NCBI GenBank assembly: GCA_029856375.1
Contig: JAHQWX010000014.1
Span: 1-13,388 of the forward strand
DNA: 13,388 nucleotides
Direction: 5' to 3'
DNA from: Promethearchaeia archaeon
GTDB lineage: Archaea > Asgardarchaeota > Lokiarchaeia > Sigyniarchaeales > SOKP01
Shown: positions 13,205 to 13,388 of the stretch, in pieces
Layout of the letters: each line of letters opens with the position of its first letter
Position numbering within the stretch: position 1 is the first letter of the stretch
The notes under the pieces: generated by a model
The model's input: the letters and a program-made list of their open reading frames with translations, nothing else
What the model was told of the DNA's origin: nothing
Database searches by the model: none
Made by a program: the position numbers and the translations under genes

Positions 13205-13387
13205 TTACCTATTAAGCAATTTCAATCCTACTCTCGAAAGGGCATTGTCTAAAGCGACTAAATCCTTTACGCATTCCCTTATTAACACCTTTTTATACAA
13301 TCCCTTAGAAACCGCTTTTATGAACATCGCAAGCGGTACGATCCTCTTATCAAAAATGTATAATTTGGCTTTCTTTATCCCTTTAAG
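13205..13387 (-). CDS. C-terminal end of an unidentified protein, start beyond the right edge
   Basis: The minus strand is open from the window edge to a TAA at 13205-13207, giving 60 C-terminal residues. The segment is basic and helix-like: LKGIKKAKLYIFDKRIVPLA, then KAVSKGLYKKVLIREC, then VKDLVALDNALSRVGLKLLN. I cannot assign a family from this tail. Base usage looks like the neighbouring genes. The stop is 9 nt before the start of the multipass membrane protein gene on the same strand, so the frame is likely real. An internal ATG exists, but the open frame extends past it to the edge, so a partial gene is the simpler reading. Confidence 0.6.
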   Translation of the reverse strand, partial: LKGIKKAKLYIFDKRIVPLAMFIKAVSKGLYKKVLIRECVKDLVALDNALSRVGLKLLNR

Positions 13388-13388
13388 G

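Overview
The window is a gene-dense, AT-rich archaeal chromosome segment. It most likely comes from an Asgard (Lokiarchaeia-like) archaeon. The strongest pointers are a homologue of ribosomal protein eL22, a protein otherwise typical of eukaryotes and reported from Asgard archaea, and an archaeal transcript-cleavage factor (TFS). A form III-type RuBisCO, a ribose-1,5-bisphosphate isomerase and a RecJ/Cdc45-type DHH nuclease also fit an archaeon. No tRNA, rRNA, CRISPR array, transposon or phage gene was seen. Intergenic gaps are short, all under about 120 bp, so no stretch over 300 bp lacks a gene.

Layout: (1) 1-3044, plus strand: the 3' part of a DHH/DHHA1 nuclease gene cut by the window edge, a DUF167/YggU-like protein, an extended short-chain dehydrogenase (NAD-dependent epimerase) and a small membrane protein. 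(2) 3073-4784, minus strand: a probable operon eL22 > CitG-like triphosphoribosyl-dephospho-CoA synthase family protein > TFS-like two-zinc-ribbon factor. (3) 4845-6663, plus strand: an unrecognised 170-aa protein 13 nt ahead of RuBisCO. (4) 6667-10870, minus strand: uvrC > a DUF362 protein whose frame is interrupted > a small zinc-ribbon protein > ribose-1,5-bisphosphate isomerase, the last with its own promoter-like element. The isomerase converges on RuBisCO with 3 bp between stop codons. (5) 10996-12534, plus strand: a flavodoxin and a short NagA-like amidohydrolase, each preceded by nearly the same 17-bp upstream element. (6) 12581-13387, minus strand: a multipass membrane protein downstream of the C-terminal end of an unidentified gene that runs off the right edge.

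The clearest functional unit is RuBisCO plus ribose-1,5-bisphosphate isomerase. These are the last two enzymes of the archaeal AMP (nucleoside) salvage route, in which ribose 1,5-bisphosphate becomes ribulose 1,5-bisphosphate and then, with CO2, two 3-phosphoglycerates. The catalytic residues of both enzymes are intact. AMP phosphorylase, the first enzyme, is not in the window, and neither is phosphoribulokinase. Other points worth attention are the DUF362 frame break at a GCG-TGA site, the unknown gene paired with RuBisCO, and repeated use of a GTGAT-type ribosome binding site.
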